A stretch of DNA of 64,000 bases from NCBI RefSeq assembly GCF_000764305.2, contig NW_025945864.1:159289-223288 (forward strand), read 5' to 3'. The position numbers and the translations under genes were made by a program. Origin of the DNA: Hyalella azteca. Lineage: Eukaryota; Arthropoda; Malacostraca; Amphipoda; Hyalellidae. Shown here piece after piece: positions 34,201 to 45,734 of the stretch; position 1 is the first letter of the stretch, and each line of letters opens with the position of its first letter. The notes under the pieces are model-generated. The model saw nothing but the letters and a program-made list of their open reading frames with translations, did not search any database and had not been told where the DNA came from.

Positions 34201-37200
34201 TCTCCCCCTCCTTGCGTTGTAATATGTTACTATTTTGGAGGTCTCATTTTCAAAGTCCGGTTGGGAGCCAGTCCGGTTATCATCTTCCAAGTGTACAATA
34301 TGATATACCTTTCTCTTCTCCTATCCAGTGAGTACAGTCCCAAGTGTTTCAATCTTCCCCAGTAGTCCAGCTTCAGCTCCTTCATACCGCTGATCCTGTA
34401 CGTGAAGGTCCGCTGGACTGACTCCGGTTTCCGCACCGCGCCCGCCATGAGTGGCGACCAAAGCTGGCAGCAGTTCTCAAGATTGGAAAGCATGAGGGCT
34501 CTGAAGAGAGTAATCATTGGTGCTGCTTCTCTCGTTCGAAATGTCCGAACGAGACAAAACTGAGTATATTTACTGTATGAAACACTGAGCTAAAAGAACA
34601 CTGAGCTCACAAAAAGATCTATAGGCTCAACAGAAAGTCGTAAATAACTTTGGAGGCGCTTGGACCACACTTGACGTCCAAGCACTTTGGCCACACCTGA
34701 CAACTTTGCTTTCTGACTACTGCTAAACTCTCTTATTTAATTAACTTGTTTATTGTAAAAAATTTGACACTCTACTTTCACTTTTTTACATATTAGATAC
34801 AATAGCTACATAAACTGATTTTGCTTTTGCCGAGTCCGACTTATCCCAACCGGGTATTGGTGTAGTGACCTGAACACTTTTACACTGAAGAATTTACACT
34901 TTTTTTCACTGATTTTCCTCCGTAACACTGAAATCATCTCTTTGGCCAGGCTGTATAAATTAACAACGTCATCTGTTTAGTTAGACGTCATCTTTTTAGC
35001 ATAGACATCATCTGTTTTTATCCTCTCGTGTATTTTTTAGCCACTTATAACGTGCCCTCGAAGTTCGATCTGAACGAGACGCCACGACAATCTCTTCGTG
35101 GAATAATAATAATAATAATAAGTGGCACAGCAATAAAATATTTATACATATAATCATCACACACCAACGATTAACTTAAGTGAGATTCAGAGATTCAAGA
35201 CAAAGCCGACACGTCCTGCCGCGACCGCCACCGATGAGGGAGTCTACACACACATCACGTGTCCCACCACACAAACCACACATGTCCCAGCAGACACACA
35301 CACACGGGGTGTTTCCCATCAAGCCACTCACCCCAATGAGTGGAGCGGCAGGAGCCTTTCAGGAGCTTGTCGATGGCCCTCACCACATCCTTGTCAATGG
35401 ATCGATCTCCACCTGCGCATAAGAGAGAACAAATGTTATTCATTCTGATCATCACAAGGCACAGAGGGATATTTTATGGATAACTAATTTGCGATACAAC
35501 TGTACTTACTGTTTCTGCCAATACTACAGATAGAGAAAACTAAATAATAATGTATAGTTCAGCCTATCCCAGTCAAAAATTGAGAACTTTTTACCAGCCA
35601 TTAGGCGTTACACAGATGATTATGAGCAAAGAGAGGGCGATTGGCCAAAAATAAGAGTCCAGCTTATGGTGATAAATTGTTGTGCTTGAACAGAAGCCGT
35701 GAAAAAATGCATGTAAAACTATCGGACTAAAAGTAATGTTGCAGCCCTCGATCATGCAGCCTTGCTGTGCTGACAATATGACAGATCCAGACACAATTCT
35801 TAAGACATGCAAGATGCTGATTAGTACGGGGAACCCACGGGACGGTCCAGCGTCGTTATTAATGAAATCTGGGATGACGGTGGTCATCTTGCAGCCATCG
35901 ATGGAGAGGCGGGCCATGAGGCGAGCGCATCGGAGAGCCTCGTCCACGCGGGAGAAGGTGACGCGGGCGCTCGCTGAGAGGGAGGGGGGAGAGCGTGTCA
36001 TGTTGGGGCAGGACAACTCGTGCATCAAGACATGACACCCAGAAATTGGCTTAAAAAAGGCCAAAATAACAAGTCAATGACTTGTTTAGAAATAAAATTT
36101 TCAAGCATAAAATAAGGAAAAGAAAATTTTTTATGAAGAAGTTAGTCTTTTACTATCAAATTGTAATCTTTTACAATTTTACAATGTTAATTGTATTACA
36201 TAAAAAATGTTAGGACCATGAAGCAGAGAAAGAAATCTAAGCTGACTTTCCCAAAAAATGCAGCATTAAAGTTACCGCCTATAAGGCCCAAGATGGCATA
36301 AGCAACTCTCATCAAACTCAACACAAAATATCATTAAACAAAACCCTTAAGCAGTCCCTTAGGACGGGTCTCAACACAAATAGCATTAAACAAAACCCTT
36401 GAGCAGCCATACTTAGGCTGGGTTCACACCATACGGCCGGGCACATGTCAAGCATATGCAAGTCACAGCCAGTCCAATATTATTTGATGAATTTATATAG
36501 AAGCATTCACACCATGAGCACGGTGTTGCACGGCTCGTGTGAATGCTTCTATATTCTTTGCATCACCTGTATAAGATTTGCAGAGAATAAACTTTTCTCT
36601 ATTGCCTCAAACGCGAACAAAATTGTGACATAATGAGGAAGAAATAGCAAGGCTTCTCACCGTAGAGGTCAGAGGGGTTCTTGGTCATGACATAACGGGT
36701 GATCTGACCGCATGCCTGCAACACTCGTCGGAATTCGTAAATGCCGATGGGTTTGAAGACATTATTTACCGTGATCGTCACTTGCCCCTTGATCTCGGAT
36801 GGCAATAATCTTGCCTTCTTTTCTTCTTCTAATTTCTTCTTTTGGAGTTCCTCTTCTTCGGATTTCTTTTTAAGCTCTTCTTTTTTCTTCTCGATGTCAG
36901 CTGCAACACTGGAGTAGAAATCAGCCAAGGCCTCGTCGGTCTCGGTCGTAGGTTCGGCCAGAGCGGGACCGGCAGTGATAGGCTTAATTATGATCTTATT
37001 GCTGCCGTTTTTGGCCTTGTTCTTTTTAGTTGTTTTAACGGCCGGTTTATTGATATCTGCCTTGTGTTTGACAAGGAGAGACTGACCCGCAGATTGCGGC
37101 GGAACTGACTGCATTGTCATGGCAGGTGAGCTATAACTCATGGGGTAGTTAGAGGGAACTTGGTGTGGCATAGGGTTGGCTTGGTTCATCATGGGAGGAA

Positions 37201-38731
37201 TCATGGATGGATTTGCCATTGATGGAGGCGGCATACCATGTTGGGGAGGCATCCCATGTTGTGGAGGTATACCATGTTGGGGAGGCATACCGAGCTGTGG
37301 AGGCATACCGTGCTGTGGAGGCATACCGTGTTGTGGAGGCATCCCATGTTGTTGAGGCATTCCGTGTTGGGAAGGCATACCGTGCTGGGGAGGCATACCG
37401 TGCTGGGGAGGCATACCATGCTGTGGAGGCAAGCCGTGTTGTGGAGGCATTCCGAGTTGTGGATGCATACCTTGCTGAGGAGGCATACCATGCTGAGGAG
37501 GAATACCGTGTTGGGGAGGCATGCCATGTTGGGGAGGCATACCGTGTTGGGGTGGCATACCATGTTGCGGAGGAATACTGTGTTGGGAAGGCATGTGGAG
37601 TTGGGGAGGCATACCTTGTTGGGGTGGCATACTGTGCTGAGGCATTCCTGGCTGGGGTGGCATTCCTTGCCGGGGAGGCATAGCTTGCTGAGGATCCATA
37701 CCTATCTGAGGTGGCATGCCGTGTTGCAGAGGCATGCCTTGTTGTGGAGGCATACTTTGCAGGGGAGGCATGTGCATCGGCTGTTGAAGAGGAGCACTCA
37801 CACTAGGCGGAAGAACACTCGTATTGACAGGTGGACCAGACGCTGCTGTAGCAATGGGAGGAGCAGCAATAGCTCCCCCAGCCGCTGGTGTCTTCCGTTG
37901 CTGCTTAGACATGGCTTCTTTTTCCTCTTGCAGCATTGCACGCGTCTCAGCACCACAATTTTCAGAGGCAAACATAGCAGCCATTTCACACATAGATATG
38001 GTTTCGTTATCAGCCTCGGCTCCAGGTGGGGCTGGATGTGAGTTGCTGGTCGGAGTCTCGCCAGTGGGTCCAGGAGGGCCATTTGGCATTGTACCATTCC
38101 CTCCACTGGGTCCGTTAGGTCCGAAATCTCTAGAAGAATCACAGTCCCCTGAAGGACCATTTGGCCCAAGTCCGAAATTAAGATGAGAACCATTGGGAGC
38201 TGGACCGAAGTCACCCGGAGGACCCAAGTCTCCAGGAGGACCAAAATCACCAGAAGGACTAAATTCACCAGGAGGTCCAATGTTGCCAGGAGGTCCAATG
38301 TTGCCTGGAGGACCAAAGTTGCCTGGAGGACCAAAGTTGCCTGGAGGACCAAAGTTGCCTGGAGGACCAAAGTTCCCTGGAGGACCACAGTTGCCTGGAG
38401 GACCACAGTTGCCTGGAGGACCAAAGTTCCCTGGAGGACCAAAGTTGCCCGGAGGGCCAAAGTCTCCAGGAGGACCAGAAAAATTTCTGTGATCACCAGG
38501 TCCAGGTCCAAATTCTGGAGGACCACTATATCCTTGAGGACCAGGCCCAGAACTAAAATCTCCTTGCGGGCCACTGAAATTAGGCCCAGGACCAAAGGAA
38601 CAAGGTCCAAATTGCCCAGGGGCCATGGGGGAAGGCCCTTGCGGTCCCCAGAAGCGTGGGCCATTGGGACCTTGAAATCTCATGCAGCTGTTGGGGCCAC
38701 CAAAATTAGGTGGTCTTCCTGGATTGGACAT
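22229..38731 (-). CDS. Giant RRM / RS / triple-CCCH / pseudo-DEAD-box protein, about 2138 aa, eleven exons
   Basis: Exons (minus): 38731-36661, 35973-35839, 35412-35332, 33994-33789, 33102-31807, 31647-31542, 31134-31015, 30761-30573, 27119-27015, 25617-25239, 23957-22229. All joins are in phase; the total is 6417 nt. The exon 5 donor is GC (ATG/GCAAGT). Protein order: FGPPGN hexapeptides (about 91-170), GMPPQH-type hexapeptides (about 310-530), Lys/Glu helix, RRM-like fold (about 650-735: ITVNNVF as RNP2, [10 protein letters not shown] as RNP1), [10 protein letters not shown] decapeptide RS domain (about 870-1080), three CCCH fingers (C1209/1214/1219/H1223; C1242/1251/1257/H1261; C1278/1287/1293/H1297) with the [11 protein letters not shown] linker seen in Unkempt, then a DEAD-box RecA1-like segment (GTVPG at 1346, VDDVSS at 1371 for DEAD, AHD at 1410 for SAT), poly-Ser and a second RS region (about 1437-1563), and a helical, Ser/Pro-rich C-terminus of unknown family. 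Probably a nuclear RNA-binding scaffold; this is inferred. It could in principle be two genes, but phase argues for one. Confidence 0.75.
24010..24200. repeat. Minisatellite in intron 10 of the giant gene, about 37-bp unit x 5
   Basis: Units of the type TGATCAATAGGCACCGGCAT followed by TCGTGAGAAAACTAAC repeat with substitutions just upstream (in gene sense) of the exon 11 acceptor at 23958-23959. Non-coding. Confidence 0.85.
24505..24631 (-). mobile_element. Foldback MITE, family member 1 (inverted orientation)
   Basis: Contains CATGCAGTGAGTGATACTGT, CATTTTCTCGTCCGTCCGTC, a 13-bp hairpin (GTCCGTCCGTCCGT / ACGGACGGACGGAC) and ATGCGCCTTTTTTCCATAAA. This is the reverse orientation of the elements at 33308 and 56326. 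Lies in intron 10 of the giant gene. Confidence 0.75.
26085..26430. repeat. Minisatellite in intron 9 of the giant gene, about 55-60-bp unit x 5-6
   Basis: The unit contains GGCACTGCACTGGCACTGTA, CTAAGCTGAGGTACAGTAAG and GTGCAGCATTGTAC. It is internally made of alternating GCACTG and GTAC words, so the repeat is itself built from shorter ones. Late units are degenerate. Confidence 0.9.
27178..27572. repeat. Minisatellite in intron 8 of the giant gene, 24-bp unit x about 16
   Basis: The unit is AAAGATCAA(T/A)AACTAAATGTCATT with variants. It begins within about 60 bp of the exon 9 acceptor (27120-27121). There are no spacers, so it is a plain tandem repeat. Confidence 0.95.
27573..30572. other. 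Rest of intron 8 of the giant gene; nothing recognised
   Basis: About 3 kb of AT-rich sequence. Short open frames near 28270-28590 and 29290-29700 on both strands have no coding character. An undetected in-phase exon here cannot be excluded, because the helicase-like segment skips the usual residues between motif II and the motif III equivalent. Confidence 0.4.
33308..33467 (+). mobile_element. Foldback MITE, family member 2
   Basis: Begins TAGCGCATTTTCTCATTAAT, passes a (GTCCGTCCGTCTGTCT)-type block, then inverts as GACGAGAAAATGCGCTCTC and ends in the palindrome ACTCACTGCAGTGAGT and ACTGAGTTA. It lies in intron 4 of the giant gene. Confidence 0.85.
34225..34520 (-). pseudogene. LINE reverse-transcriptase C-terminal fragment
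   Basis: On the minus strand a frame reads [42 protein letters not shown] and [12 protein letters not shown], the usual C-terminal block after the RT domain in Jockey/CR1/I-type LINEs. Neither the catalytic FADD box nor the endonuclease is present, so it is a 5'-truncated dead copy. It lies inside intron 3 of the giant gene in the same orientation, close to TATA microsatellite at 34030. Confidence 0.85.
36496..36553. repeat. Perfect 17-bp-arm hairpin in intron 1 of the giant gene
   Basis: TATAGAAGCATTCACAC at 36496-36512 pairs with GTGTGAATGCTTCTATA at 36537-36553 around a 24-base loop (CATGAGCACGG...). The flanking phrase AGGCTGGGTTCACACCATACGG at about 36415 suggests transposon-derived sequence. 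Confidence 0.8.
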
Positions 38732-41700
38732 CTTATCAATTTTTCCCACAGACCAAATTAGCAGAAATTAAGAAAATGATTTTTTCTAGCACTTTGTATC
38801 AATTATCTTCTGTCATTAGATTATAATATTATTTACTGTCATTCAATTATATCTTATTTGCATACACATTAATTGCTGTGTCTCAAATTACACATCACTT
38901 GACAGTCAGAAACATGAACAAGCCTGTAATGAAAACAGAAAAATTATGCCATACTAAAACTAATGCATATTTAATGTGTCAAGAAATGAATTTCACAACA
39001 CAAATATCATAGACCTCATCAAAATAGACACATTGGACCTCATTCATTCTACATTACCCATTTTAAATTTGGTAGATGGAATGATTATGATTAACCAAGC
39101 CCCATTTGTATCATAGGCAGATAGATATTAAAAATACAGAGGGAACAACATAGGGAATATTATTGATACCCTGAGGCATCAAAGATACCACTGATACCAC
39201 TGCATCTGCAACCGTCGTGGGCGCACTGCACAAGAATCTGGAAAAAGGCAAGGCAGGAAAAATTTAATTTAATTTAAAATTAATGTACAAAGTAAATATT
39301 TATACCACTAAGTAGAATAATATAAACCTAGTAGAAGAGATAATTTACTATTACCACAACCTAATTCTTTACAGAATTTACACTTGATTGATGAGTAAAT
39401 ATATATTGCTCATTAATTGCACATTTATTCTGATTTCTTGATGATTCAGTAGTGGTCATTGCTTCATTAAATCACTCAGGACAGTAATATAAAATCATGT
39501 AATGTAAAAATGAGAAATTTACCAGCAGAATTTCATTTATAATGTTAAAAAAATACATATACCAGCAAATAGTCCTTAAGAAGATTTTTCAATTCTGCTG
39601 AAAATAAAATCTGGTACTTAGATCATTTGGTTTCTCATTTATGGTACTTATTTATGGTACTTACTCTCATTTAAGTACTTACCATATATGACATGAAATG
39701 AATTCATTTCTAACACTAATAAAAACAGAATACTTGAATAAGATTTTTTGAAGCTCCATCATCCAGATTTATTATTGTAGGAAGAGGCAGGTACTCCATG
39801 GATGCAGGCACAAGCAACTGAAAAATATAGGGAAAAAGAGGAAATGAAGAAACAATCCTTGTCTATGTGAGAACTTGCAACAAAAGAAGGCTAATGATAA
39901 AGTTGCTGTAGGAGGTAAAACAAGGCAGTGAGTTATGCAAACGTTACCCATGACCAAACTGTAAGGAGAATAACTTTTTACCAGGAGTTGGCAGATGCTA
40001 AATAAATAACTAAATGAGCAGCAAAATTACAAACAAAATGAATTATTTGATTTTCAAAAATAATAAGGTAAAAAAACAATTGCCTTTTATATTAAATAAT
40101 GTGCCAAACTGCCTTTACTCAAAGCCCTTCTGCTGGGCTCTGACTCTAATTAGTTTGGCTGAATTTGATCTAGTCCACGCCTTACACCACAGGGCCAAGC
40201 TCATGGCTAGTAGCAAGATTCATGGACATACAAAAAATAATTAATTTTAAATCTCCACTTAATCCACAACATTAAATACACTGCACCAATCAAAGCCTCC
40301 TTTTCCCATCTCATCTTTTCCATGTTAAATGTATTTCATCTTGTCAGCATAGATTAAATTGGCAAAATAGTGTTTGAGTTCCATTTTCCTTGCATGGGAA
40401 ACGACTTCTAGTAATCAGTCACAAAAAATTCATTGAAAGTCAAAGCAGTTGTTGTCAAGTGCTTCACTTAATTTCTGTTACAGAACTAGTGGATAGAAAA
40501 TAGTGATGATAAATCCTTTTTAAAGATTTCATTGTTTAATGAAAGTGATCCCGTACTATCCCAAATTGGAATTTTTACATGGCACAAAACTCTGAGGTCA
40601 TTAATACAACAGCAGAAAGTTCTCTCATGTTGAAGCAGTCCTTGTGATTCAGCAATCAATATAAATGAAAATTACTCCATTTCCCTTAAGTAGCAACTTT
40701 TTACAGTAATAGGAAATAGTGGCAGGAAAATAGTGGCATTTGACTATCTCAACAGAAGACCTAACAGTTATGAAAAAGTGAGCAGGGAATGGGTTTTTAT
40801 CCATCAATGTGCTACTGTGTGCACACGAGTCTGAGTCTATTTTGTTCATCATTCATATTTCCTCCTTCATTGGTGTATTATTGTCATAGACATTCTGAAG
40901 TACTGCTCAGTGACAAGTTCCAGGTAATTACTCAAATTTCAGAAGATTGTTTTGTAAAGAATGTATGCAAAGTATATTTTGTAATAAATTTGCATTTGAA
41001 CAGAGGTATTGATTTTATGGATTAACTTTAAACCTTTGAGGTCTCAAAAAATTCAAAAAAAAAAATTCTCATATCAAGGTTTTTGCATGGGATGGCAGAA
41101 CCACTTGAATATTTCATACATTAGGCTGAGACTAGGTTCCTAGAGCAAAAAGGCTCATAGGGAAATACAAAGTAAATGTTTTCTAATTAAGTGTATTTTC
41201 CTGCTCATAGTGTATGTTATAGTAAAGCTATTTGAATAAATTTTTAGGTTTAATGACTAAATTTATTATACATACCTCCAAAAAGTTGAAATGCTGCTGA
41301 TTATAAGATTTTACCTTCTAATTGCTCTTGATAACCTCATATAAATGTTTCCACAATACAAGGCCATGACTCATGAGTCACACACTCATTTTGCTGGTAG
41401 CACTCCAGCAACATCCAAGGAGCTCCATGGTTCATAATAAAAGATGAATGTAGTATTTATATTGTTCAATTTAACAGCCAATCAGATGTTGATTCTTCTA
41501 TTGGTTTGTTCCAGAATTTAACTTACTAATCATAACATTTTCTGATATGTTCACCCAATAAAGTTTATTCTACTTGGTACATATTTTTGATTGACTCTCA
41601 CACTTGAAATCTCTGAAATTTCCCTTCACTGTCCAGATGTTCTTCTACTTGAAAAACATTGTCTTGCATTTATATTTGTTATTTGATGCTCATGCTGGTT

Positions 41701-41962
41701 TCAACATACCAGGGGATCTTTATAACAACTTGGGCTATACCTTGTCTCATTCAATTAAGGAATCAAACCATAGGATCCAGTTTTCTTCATTGAGAAAACG
41801 ATTGGTTGCAATAAATCTCTTATATCTCTTCCAAGAGATACTTCCATCCTAATTTCCATCCTATCATCCAATTAATTTAAAATTGAATGGTCTCCAAACC
41901 TTGACATATTGTGGCTATAGGATTTGTTCTGCCTTCTATGATGTGCATTCTGAATTCAAACA
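38732..41962. other. Intergenic, 5' flank of the giant gene
   Basis: AT-rich sequence; no gene accepted. It should contain the promoter of the giant minus-strand gene, but no TATA/Inr arrangement was convincing. Short open frames at 39772-41025 on both strands lack splice-linked coding context. Confidence 0.4.
39170..39237 (-). other. Candidate upstream exon of the giant gene (weak)
   Basis: A 68-base island of higher GC sits between an acceptor (TTTTTCCAG) and a donor (CAGG/GTATCA) on the minus strand, about 440 bp upstream of the start ATG. It could be a 5' UTR exon, or coding if the true start is further upstream. Only splice-like edges and composition support it. Confidence 0.2.
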
Positions 41963-42594
41963 TACAGCAATCCCTTGATTAGCACGGATTATGAATTTCA
42001 GCCAATAATTCTTTAAATAAGGTCCCGTTCCGTAGGAACTCGTGCTGACTACAGTCAGTTTAACCGCTCCTTGTCTCGTTCATAACTCGAATGATCGAGT
42101 TCGGCAACGTTCGCCGGTAAGTGCGCCATGCCGGTGCTCTAGCCCTTTAAGCCCTGGTGTGACGAATTCGTCACACAGAAAATAAAAGCTTCTACCGAGA
42201 GTAATTAGCTACATGTTTGGAGTCTAGCCGCGAGTGTGACGGTAGCGTCACATGTTGTGAACTCGTTCGAACGACGTTCGATGGAGTAGGCACGTCGTTA
42301 CTGCCAGTTTAACACAGACTGCGCGTGATCTGAAAAGTAATTCAGATTGTTTTTTCACTTTCGAAACATAATTCAGTGCGTAAAGGGCTAGTTACTCGTT
42401 AGCCTTCAACTGGTCAAGATCGCTGCCATATCTACTGCTCACTTTAATCAAACTACATAATTTTCCTTTCCTTTGCTATTTTTCAGGATTCATTATAATT
42501 ATTTCCATATATTCTTAAGTTTGATTAGCGCGGTTTTGCTTAACACGGTAAAACTCGGGGATTTATTAACCGCGTTAATCAAGGGATTGCTGTA
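41963..42594. mobile_element. Pogo/Tigger-like non-autonomous element, 632 bp including TA ends
   Basis: TA-CAGCAATCCCTTGATTAGC at the left is inverted at the right as GTTAATCAAGGGATTGCTG-TA. TA flanks, CAG ends and subterminal GATTAGCACGG / AACACGGTAAAACTCGGGG fit pogo/Tigger-type Tc1-mariner elements. The interior has several short palindromes (GTGACGAATTCGTCAC; TCGTTCGAACGA) and no transposase. Confidence 0.85.
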
Positions 42595-43619
42595 CTCATA
42601 ATTTACTTAAAATGAAAGGGTTTCCATCATGCCTTGGGTTTAGTAAAATTAAGCATATAATGACAAATGGATATTCTTACTATTATTGATGCTGATAGTA
42701 GGAAAACAATTTATTGCAATTTCTTCCATTTTGGTGGCCAATGTCCAAATAATTGAAAATGTTATCCCTCAAATATTTTTTAAATTTCAACTTGCATATT
42801 TAGGAGGAAAACAATTTCAAAATTGGTTCCTTCTTCAGTAAAAGGATGTTTTTCCTGACCCATAACTTTTACATTGGGATTTCTGAAAAATATGGCAAAA
42901 ATCTATTTTAAAGCCTGCCAATTTCCAAGTCTTCTCACTCTGCTGTCCACTTTCACCTTGAACATTGGGCCAAGACTGGCTGAGAGTGATTTCATGATTT
43001 CAAGTAACTCGGTTCAACCTCTGGTGGCTTAGGCTTATAAATTCTGAACTGTAGCCTATTTTAAAGTGGAAACATCATTTTACTAACAGGTATATTTCTT
43101 ATCCACTTGAAATTGAAAATAATTGGTTATTTGTGTCATCTTATGGCAATCTTGGTTTAAATATTTTCTTTTACATGTTTTGATTTTCAATCCTCATTGT
43201 AATTGTATTCTATACAATTGTTTGAACTGATGATGGAGCTGATAACTTTTTTGTTTTTTAAAACCCAATACAGAAAATGCACAATATCTGTCATTTTGAA
43301 ATGAAATTGAATAAAAATGTAAAAGCTTAAAGTCATTAATAGCAAATTTTATTAATAAATTTGTTCTGGCAGAACCAAACCTCTAATATACTAGTTGATA
43401 TTTATAAAATTTGAAAAACTCAAGAATTTGCCATCAAAGCCATAGTTTTCCTATCTAGTTCATTTAAAAGATTCTCTAGGCCTTGGCAGGAATGCAATTG
43501 AGCAGCCATCCAAAAACTGTGCAAATAAAATATTTCTAAGAAACACCTGCCATGTAATCTCAAATAAACACATTTATAAGTCTCCTCATTTATCACCAAA
43601 CTCACCCTATAACATACAT
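42595..43619. other. Intergenic, nothing recognised
   Basis: AT-rich unique-looking sequence without coding frames or clear repeats. Confidence 0.4.
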
Positions 43620-44220
43620 ACCTTGACATAACTTATTACCTATAACATACCATTTAATAACATATAATAACATTTAATAACATATAATAACCTTTAATAA
43701 CATTTCATATAATAATGCTACATATGGTAACACAACACAATATACTCTGATATGACCTTGCATAACATAACCTAACCAAACCTAACTTGACGTAACCTAA
43801 CCTAACTTAACTCAACCTAATCTAACCTACCCAACATATCCTAACTCAATCTAACCTCACCTTACCAAACTTGACCTGAACTAACCTAACCTAACCAACC
43901 TAACATAACATAACCTAACCTAACATAACTTGACCTGATCTAACCTTATTTAACTTAAACCTAAAATAATCTGACAAAATAAAGTATACTAATCTGACCT
44001 AACCTATCCCAATTAAAATTTTTCTAATATATATATATAAACTGTAACCAATCTTAACCTAATAAAACCTAACATATCCCTTCCCATCCTAACTTTGCCT
44101 AACATAACCTAACCTAACCCAATCTAAGCTAACCTAACCTTTCTTAACCAAACCTTACCTACCCTAACCTAGCCAAACCTACCCTAACCCAAAATAACCT
44201 AACCTTATCTAACCTAAGAT
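43620..44220 (-). repeat. Degenerate (TTAGG)n tract: interstitial telomere-like repeat
   Basis: From about 43770 the sequence is dominated by CCTAA words (AACCTAACCTAAC..., ACCTAACTTAACTCAACCTA) with many substitutions, about 450 bp; before it, at 43635-43720, there is a related CATATAATAACATTTAATAA repeat. On the minus strand this is (TTAGG)n, the arthropod telomere unit. Degeneration shows that it is old and not an active chromosome end. Confidence 0.85.
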
Positions 44221-44959
44221 AATGTTACAACATCTCACCATCACTAATAGACAAAATAGAGGTTAGTTATATCAGGTGACCATTTAAATTTACATTCCTG
44301 TCAGTAAAGTTCTTCACAATAACCATTCACAAAAATATATCATTATGCAATCTTAAGTCACCATAGTATTTCTCCCCAGCATGATTCTTACTGGTAATTC
44401 AAGAGATCAGAAGCTGGCACATAACCTTGACATCCTAAACGAATGCAAGCTAATCTATTGCAAAGTCAAACTCTTGCATCCTACTGTGCATTAAATGTAA
44501 CTCAGTCACACAATTTTATTTCTACAGACAGGTCAACTCCAAATGTCTCTACACCTCAAAAGCATTTGCAACAATTTGTTTCAAAATGCAGAACTTAATC
44601 ACTATTATATATGAACTAAGTAATTTTTTATTTGCAGTCTGATGAAATATCTATTCCACCCCAACACCACTTGTGTCTTGCAGGAGCAATAGATGTTATA
44701 AGGGGGGCACTATGAGATGGCAAGGAGGCCAGGCAAAACTGCTCTCTGGCCAGTGCCTGGAATTAGGAGTTAAAAATATGACATATGATTATGGCCGATA
44801 TGCGTGCAAAGCTTGGAACCAGTGGCTTTTGTCTTGGCTGTGAAAAATGGCTATTAGTTTTGTACCCTATTTTGCCCATCTCCAAGTGAAGGGTCAATTC
44901 CATGGGAGTTTTGACTTTGATTTCGGATGAGTTATCATGTTTATTTTTTATTTTTGAAA

Positions 44960-45730
44960 AAAAGTCCTAGTGATGAATAACCTTTTGCAACAGCTCTTGT
45001 AGAACACATCTGGAGAAGCTCTTCTGCCTAAATAAAAATTCCCGTGGGATGCTTGGAATGTGCATTTTTTTCAATCCTGGACTTCTGGATGGAACTTGAT
45101 CTCAGAACAATCAATTTTTTTATTTTTTGAAAAAAAAAAATTCTAAGCAATGCCTAAATTCTTGTAACAACTTGCTATAGAACACATATGGGAAAGCATT
45201 TTTGTATAAAAAAGATGTTTGTGGGATATCTTTAAGATGTATTTTTGCCATACTGTCATTTTACATTTTTCTATTCAAATAAAAAAAGTCCAAGTGACTA
45301 ATTTTTTCAATGGCATCTAAAAGTACACATCTGGAGAATCATTTTTGATAAATAAATATTCCTGTGGGATGCCAGGAAAATAAGTTTTATGGTTATTTGA
45401 ATCCTGCACTTGGAATGTGAAGGCAACTTGGTATCAGGACAATTTATTGGTTTTCTTGATTTTCTCATATTGAAGTTCAAACAAAGACAATATTTTTTCA
45501 ATGGCATCTTATAGAACCCAACTTGAGAAGCTTTTTATACTAATTAAAGATTTTGTTGAAATGCCTGGAAGATGCATTTTTTGAGTTTCATAATTGAGCT
45601 TTTTCATTTTCTTGAAAAAAAAATTAAATGACATTTTTTCAATGGCATTTCATGGAACACACCTGGGAAATCATTTTTGACCAAATAAAGATTTCTCCAG
45701 GATGCATGGAAGATGTACAATCTAAAGGGT
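44960..45730. repeat. Five-copy degenerate tandem array, about 145-195-bp period
   Basis: The phrase ATGGCATCT(T)ATAGAACACA-TCTGGAGAA-CATTTTT-ATAAATAAA-ATTCCTGTGGGATGC-TGGAA-ATGCATTTTTT returns at about 44985, 45165, 45305, 45500 and 45640. Identity is modest and indels are frequent. It looks like an old satellite-type array; no coding content. Confidence 0.75.
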
Positions 45731-45734
45731 TAAT

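Noticed and set aside
38183..38500. Collagen-type protein from Gly-Pro-Pro words
   Set aside because: The unit is FGPPGN with a six-residue period, not continuous Gly-x-y triplets, and it lacks a signal peptide and propeptides.
37207..38761. Long plus-strand open frames opposite exon 1 of the giant gene
   Set aside because: They arise from the 18-bp period of the hexapeptide repeats read on the other strand and have no splice or start context. The same holds for 32371-32862 opposite the RS repeats.
43620..44220. Active telomere
   Set aside because: The tract is internal, heavily substituted and flanked on both sides by ordinary sequence with genes.
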